Assembly (NCBI RefSeq): GCF_027497355.1
Contig: NZ_CP114909.1
Span: forward strand, 5,227,001 to 5,291,000
Length of the DNA stretch: 64,000 nt
Direction of reading: 5' to 3'
Origin: Micromonospora sp. WMMA1947
GTDB lineage: Bacteria > Actinomycetota > Actinomycetes > Mycobacteriales > Micromonosporaceae
Of this stretch, positions 61,201 through 64,000 are shown in pieces. Under the pieces are notes generated by a model. That model made no database searches, was not told the DNA's origin, and saw only the letters and a list, made by a program, of their open reading frames with translations. A program made the translations under genes and the position numbers. The stretch's first letter is position 1. The number at the start of each line of letters is the position of its first letter.

Positions 61201-62546
61201 CGCAGCGCTCCCGGCAGTTCGACGCGGAAGCGGGCGCCGGGTGCGCGGTCCAGTACGGCGGCCGTTCCGCCGTGCGCGGCGGCGTGCTGCGCCACCAGGG
61301 CGAGCCCGAGGCCGGTGCCGTCGGTGCCGGCCCGGTCGTGCGCCGCCCGCCCCCTGACGAACCGGTCGAAGATGATCTCCCGATCGGCGGGCGGCACGCC
61401 CGGCCCGCTGTCGTCGACCTCCAGCACGCCCACGCCGTCGCGCCCGGCGAGACGTACGGCGACCGGCCCGCCGCCGTACCGCTCGGCGTTCTCGAGGAGG
61501 TTCAGCAGCGTCTGGGCGAACCGGCGCCGGTCGACCCACCACAGGCGCGGGGCGTCGCCGTCGAGAGACACCAGGCTCTCCGGCAGCGACCGTTCCCGGC
61601 AGGTGGCGCGGGCCAGCTCCACCACGTCGACCGTCTCGCGGTGGGCCGGCTGCTCGGTGCGGGCCAGCTGGATGAGGTCGTCGACCAGGCGCTGGAAGCG
61701 GGTCACCTCGTCGGCGACCAGACCCGCCGCGGTGGCGGTGCGCTCGTCCTGGTGCTCCCGGCGGCGGTGGAGCACGCTCGCGGCGGCGGCCAGAGTCTGC
61801 AGCGGCGAGCGCAGCTCGTGGCTCACGTCGGCGGCGAAGCGCCGGTCCCGCTCGATGCGGTGCACCAGCTTGTCGACCATCTCGTTGAACGAGCTGGACA
61901 GGCGGGTGAGGTCGGGATCGGTGGTCGGGTCGAGCCGGGTGGCGAAGTCGCCCGCCGCGATCCGCTCCGCCGCGTCGGCGACGGCGGTGAGCGGACGCAG
62001 ACTGTGCCGGGTGGCGTACCAGCCGAGCGCTGCGCCCGCTCCGGCGACCATGATCGCCACGGCGATCAGCGCCAGCCCCACCACCTGGAACGTCTCCTCG
62101 ACCTCCCGCAGCGACGTCAGCTCGTAGTAGCCGAGCGCCCCGGGCAACGGCACGCCGACCAGCAGCGCGGGCTGCCCGTCGAGCCGGATCCGCTGCACCG
62201 CGGGCTTGCCGTCGGCCACCATGCGCTGCAACTCCACCGGCACCGAACTGGCGCCCACGTCGGCGGTACGGGCATACCACCCGTCGGGCAGGTGCAGCAG
62301 CGGCCGGCGGGTGCTGCCGGTGTCGAGCGAGCGCAGCACGGCCACCACGTCCGGGGTGCCGGTGTCGAGGCCGGAGCGGACCACCGCGGCGTCGTAGTAG
62401 GCGGCCCGGATCGCGGTGCGCTCCCGCTCGTCGAGCAGCGAGCGCCGGGTCAGGTCGTACGAGAAGAGGGCCATCAGCGCCGACAGCAGCAACGCACCGA
62501 CGGCGAACGCCGCGGTGACCCGGGCGCGCAGGCCGGGGCGGGTCAT
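61197..62546 (-). CDS. Membrane sensor histidine kinase
   Basis: 449 residues. Membrane helices at about 10-28 and 152-176 enclose a 120-residue outer sensor domain. HAMP 177-230; phosphoacceptor His243 in DVSHELRSPLQ; ATP-binding motifs LLNLLENAERYG (N), DSGPGVP (G1) and GTDGTGLGLALV (G2). Overlaps both the response-regulator gene upstream and the GerMN gene downstream by 4 bp. The signal is unknown. Confidence 0.94.
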   Translation of the reverse strand: MTRPGLRARVTAAFAVGALLLSALMALFSYDLTRRSLLDERERTAIRAAYYDAAVVRSGLDTGTPDVVAVLRSLDTGSTRRPLLHLPDGWYARTADVGASSVPVELQRMVADGKPAVQRIRLDGQPALLVGVPLPGALGYYELTSLREVEETFQVVGLALIAVAIMVAGAGAALGWYATRHSLRPLTAVADAAERIAAGDFATRLDPTTDPDLTRLSSSFNEMVDKLVHRIERDRRFAADVSHELRSPLQTLAAAASVLHRRREHQDERTATAAGLVADEVTRFQRLVDDLIQLARTEQPAHRETVDVVELARATCRERSLPESLVSLDGDAPRLWWVDRRRFAQTLLNLLENAERYGGGPVAVRLAGRDGVGVLEVDDSGPGVPPADREIIFDRFVRGRAAHDRAGTDGTGLGLALVAQHAAAHGGTAAVLDRAPGARFRVELPGALR

Positions 62547-63217
62547 CGCTGGAGCTTGTAGCCGAGGCCGCGCAGGGTGACCAGGTGGCGCGGGTTGGCC
62601 GGGTCGGATTCGATCTTCTGGCGCAGCCGGCCCACGTGCACGTCGACGAGCCGCTCGTCGCCGGTCTCGTAGCCCCAGACGCGGCTGAGCAGCTGCTGGC
62701 GCGACAGCACCCGGCCGGCGTGCTCGGCCAGCTCGCAGAGCAGCCGGAACTCGGTGCGGGTCACCGGCACCGGCCGGCCCGAGCGCCGCACCTCGCCGGC
62801 CTCCGCGCTGATCTCCAGGTCGCCGAAGAACTGGGCGGGCACCGGCCCGGCCACCGTGCGTACGCGCCGGCGCAGCGCCCGCAGCCGGGCCGACAGCTCC
62901 TTGATCGCGACCGGCTTCACCACGTAGTCGTCGGCGCCGGCCTCCAGCGCGGCGACGATGTCGTGGGTGTCGTCGCGGGCGCTGATCACCACGACCGGCA
63001 CGTCGTCGTCGCGGCGCAGCTGACGGATGCAGTCGAACCCGTTCATGCCGGGCAGCATGAGGTCGACGAGCACGTAGTCCGCCGGCTTCTCCCGCTGCCG
63101 GCGCAAGCCGTCCTCCGCGGTCGGCGCGCCGTACGCGTCGTAGCCCTCCTCCTCCAGGGCGAGCTGCAGCGCGAGCCGGATGCGGTCGTCGTCCTCGATC
63201 ACCAGTACGGCCGTCAT
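62543..63217 (-). CDS. OmpR-family response regulator
   Basis: 224 residues. Receiver domain with Asp9-Asp10 acidic pocket, phosphoacceptor Asp52 (VDLMLPGMNG) and Lys in DYVVKPV; winged-helix DNA-binding domain about 130-224 (FRLLCELAEHAGRVLSRQQLL, VDVHVGRLRQKIE). Start at 63217; a longer frame adds unrelated residues. First gene of a regulator-kinase-lipoprotein operon. Confidence 0.94.
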   Translation of the reverse strand: MTAVLVIEDDDRIRLALQLALEEEGYDAYGAPTAEDGLRRQREKPADYVLVDLMLPGMNGFDCIRQLRRDDDVPVVVISARDDTHDIVAALEAGADDYVVKPVAIKELSARLRALRRRVRTVAGPVPAQFFGDLEISAEAGEVRRSGRPVPVTRTEFRLLCELAEHAGRVLSRQQLLSRVWGYETGDERLVDVHVGRLRQKIESDPANPRHLVTLRGLGYKLQR

Positions 63218-63366
63218 ATGGGCATCATGACCGGCGTGCCACGGGGAGCCCAATCGCGTGGGCCGTTCGTGGTTTTTGTCATCGAACCGTCATACAACCG
63301 TCCGGGGACCTCCAAGATCCCTGCGCAGAGTGGGGTCTGACCTCGTCCCACCACGGAAGCGACCCG

Positions 63367-63732
63367 ATGCCCGCAACCCTGCCGTCCCCGCCGGAGTCCG
63401 CCGTGCCGCACGTGCGCGTGGACATCACCGACGAGCTGGACCTCGCCGGGCTGCCCGAGGTCGCCCACGTGCTGGACCGCATCCTCGCGCTGCGGCCCCG
63501 CGAGCTGACGATCGACCTCGCCGCGTGCCGGCATGTGGACGCCGCCGCCGTCGCGCTGCTGCTGGACGTGCACCGACGGCTCGCGCGGCAGGGCGGCGTG
63601 CTCACGCTGAGCAATCCGCACCCGCGCATCCGGCGGATCCTGGAGACCTCCGGGCTGGGCGCCGTACCCGTCGTCGACACGCCCCGTCCGGCCGCGCGCG
63701 GCCGGGCCCGGGTCGCGTCCGAATCACGCTGA
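63367..63732 (+). CDS. STAS-domain anti-sigma factor antagonist-like protein
   Basis: 121 residues. STAS fold with DITDELDLAGLPEVAHVLD and LTIDLAACRHVDAAAVALLLDVHRRL; a serine is usual at the phosphorylation site, but here the matching position is HVDAAA, so phospho-switching as in SpoIIAA is doubtful. GGAAG upstream of ATG. Divergent from the response regulator. It may act with the SigB-type sigma factor. Confidence 0.85.
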   Translation: MPATLPSPPESAVPHVRVDITDELDLAGLPEVAHVLDRILALRPRELTIDLAACRHVDAAAVALLLDVHRRLARQGGVLTLSNPHPRIRRILETSGLGAVPVVDTPRPAARGRARVASESR

Positions 63733-63741
63733 GGAGGAGTG

Positions 63742-64000
63742 GTGACCGGCAGCACGCTCGTCGGAGCGCTCGTGGTGGGCCTGGCAGTCGGCGGGCTGGG
63801 ACGGCTCGTCCTGCCGGGGCGCAAGGCTGTCCCGGTCTGGCTGACACTCGCGCTCGGTGTGGCGGCCGCGCTGCTGGGCGCGATCGTGGTCGGGCTGGTG
63901 GACCGGCGCACCGACGGATCGCCGGTGCTGCCGCTGGTGGTGCAGTCCGGTTTCGCCGCCGTGGCGGTCGTGCTGGCGGTGGTCGCCGCGGGCCGGCCGG
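63742..64000 (+). CDS. GlsB/YeaQ-like transglycosylase-associated membrane protein (partial)
   Basis: Starts at GTG 63742 after GAGGAGGAG, 9 bp beyond the STAS stop, and runs 86 codons into the window edge. It has three hydrophobic segments and the family pattern GLAVGGLGRLVLPGRKAVPVW seen in part. Small membrane proteins of this group are stress-induced in other bacteria. The close spacing suggests co-transcription with the STAS gene. The C-terminus is missing. Confidence 0.7.
   Translation, partial: MTGSTLVGALVVGLAVGGLGRLVLPGRKAVPVWLTLALGVAAALLGAIVVGLVDRRTDGSPVLPLVVQSGFAAVAVVLAVVAAGRP

Overview
The window is very GC-rich DNA with actinobacterial gene style: many GTG starts, 4-bp start/stop overlaps, no rRNA, tRNA, insertion sequence or CRISPR array. 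The stock of secreted enzymes with CBM2, discoidin and Pro/Thr linkers, the LacI-controlled glycoside hydrolase genes and the GATC-ended intergenic hairpins suggest a soil or plant-associated filamentous actinomycete, most likely Micromonosporaceae (Micromonospora or a close relative). That placement is inferred from gene content, not from a marker gene.

Layout. 1-4932: a LacI-type repressor (cut by the left edge) faces a sugar-derivative operon (Gfo/Idh/MocA oxidoreductase, DUF993 aldolase-like protein, TIM-barrel isomerase), followed by an SGNH hydrolase. 4997-9221: an ECF sigma factor, a membrane anti-sigma factor, an ABC ATPase and two membrane subunits in one overlapping operon. 9268-21389: mostly housekeeping and accessory genes: a beta-propeller lipoprotein, a BNR-propeller/ubiquitin-like pair, YjbR, GNAT, an alpha/beta hydrolase, an ASCH protein, a class III CoA-transferase facing an acyl-CoA synthetase, a convergent anti-sigma/sigma pair, a MOSC protein and an orphan membrane protein. 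21493-25504: NYN-LOTUS protein, small membrane protein, MFS exporter and DUF305 lipoprotein.

25489-39528 is a plant-biomass and chitin region: a copper LPMO, a clan-A glycosidase with CBM2, then (after PAP2, a TetR-controlled MFS pump, LtrA and an SRPBCC-TM-CBM2-like fusion) a CebR-box-controlled GH62/GH30 pair and a pectate lyase with a LacI-type operator in its promoter. 39860-43439 holds a conserved secreted protein and a MocR-type regulator overlapping the gene of an EamA transporter.

43689-59631 reads as one alpha-1,3-glucan (fungal wall or dental-type glucan) utilisation locus. It has three secreted GH87-like beta-helix enzymes, an ABC importer (binding protein and two permeases), a cytoplasmic GH13 alpha-glucosidase and a LacI repressor with a palindromic operator on its own promoter. 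Outside the cell the GH87-like proteins would cut the polymer, the importer would bring in oligosaccharides (its ATPase must be encoded elsewhere, as with MsiK), and GH13 would release glucose. 59684-64000: a SigB/SigF-type sigma factor, a response regulator-histidine kinase-GerMN lipoprotein operon resembling a small mtrAB-lpqB, an STAS protein and the start of a GlsB/YeaQ-like membrane protein.

The window's regulatory DNA is unusually legible. At least four start codons sit 6-7 nt after a TANNNT box (probable leaderless genes), and several LacI, TetR and MocR operators overlap recognisable promoters.
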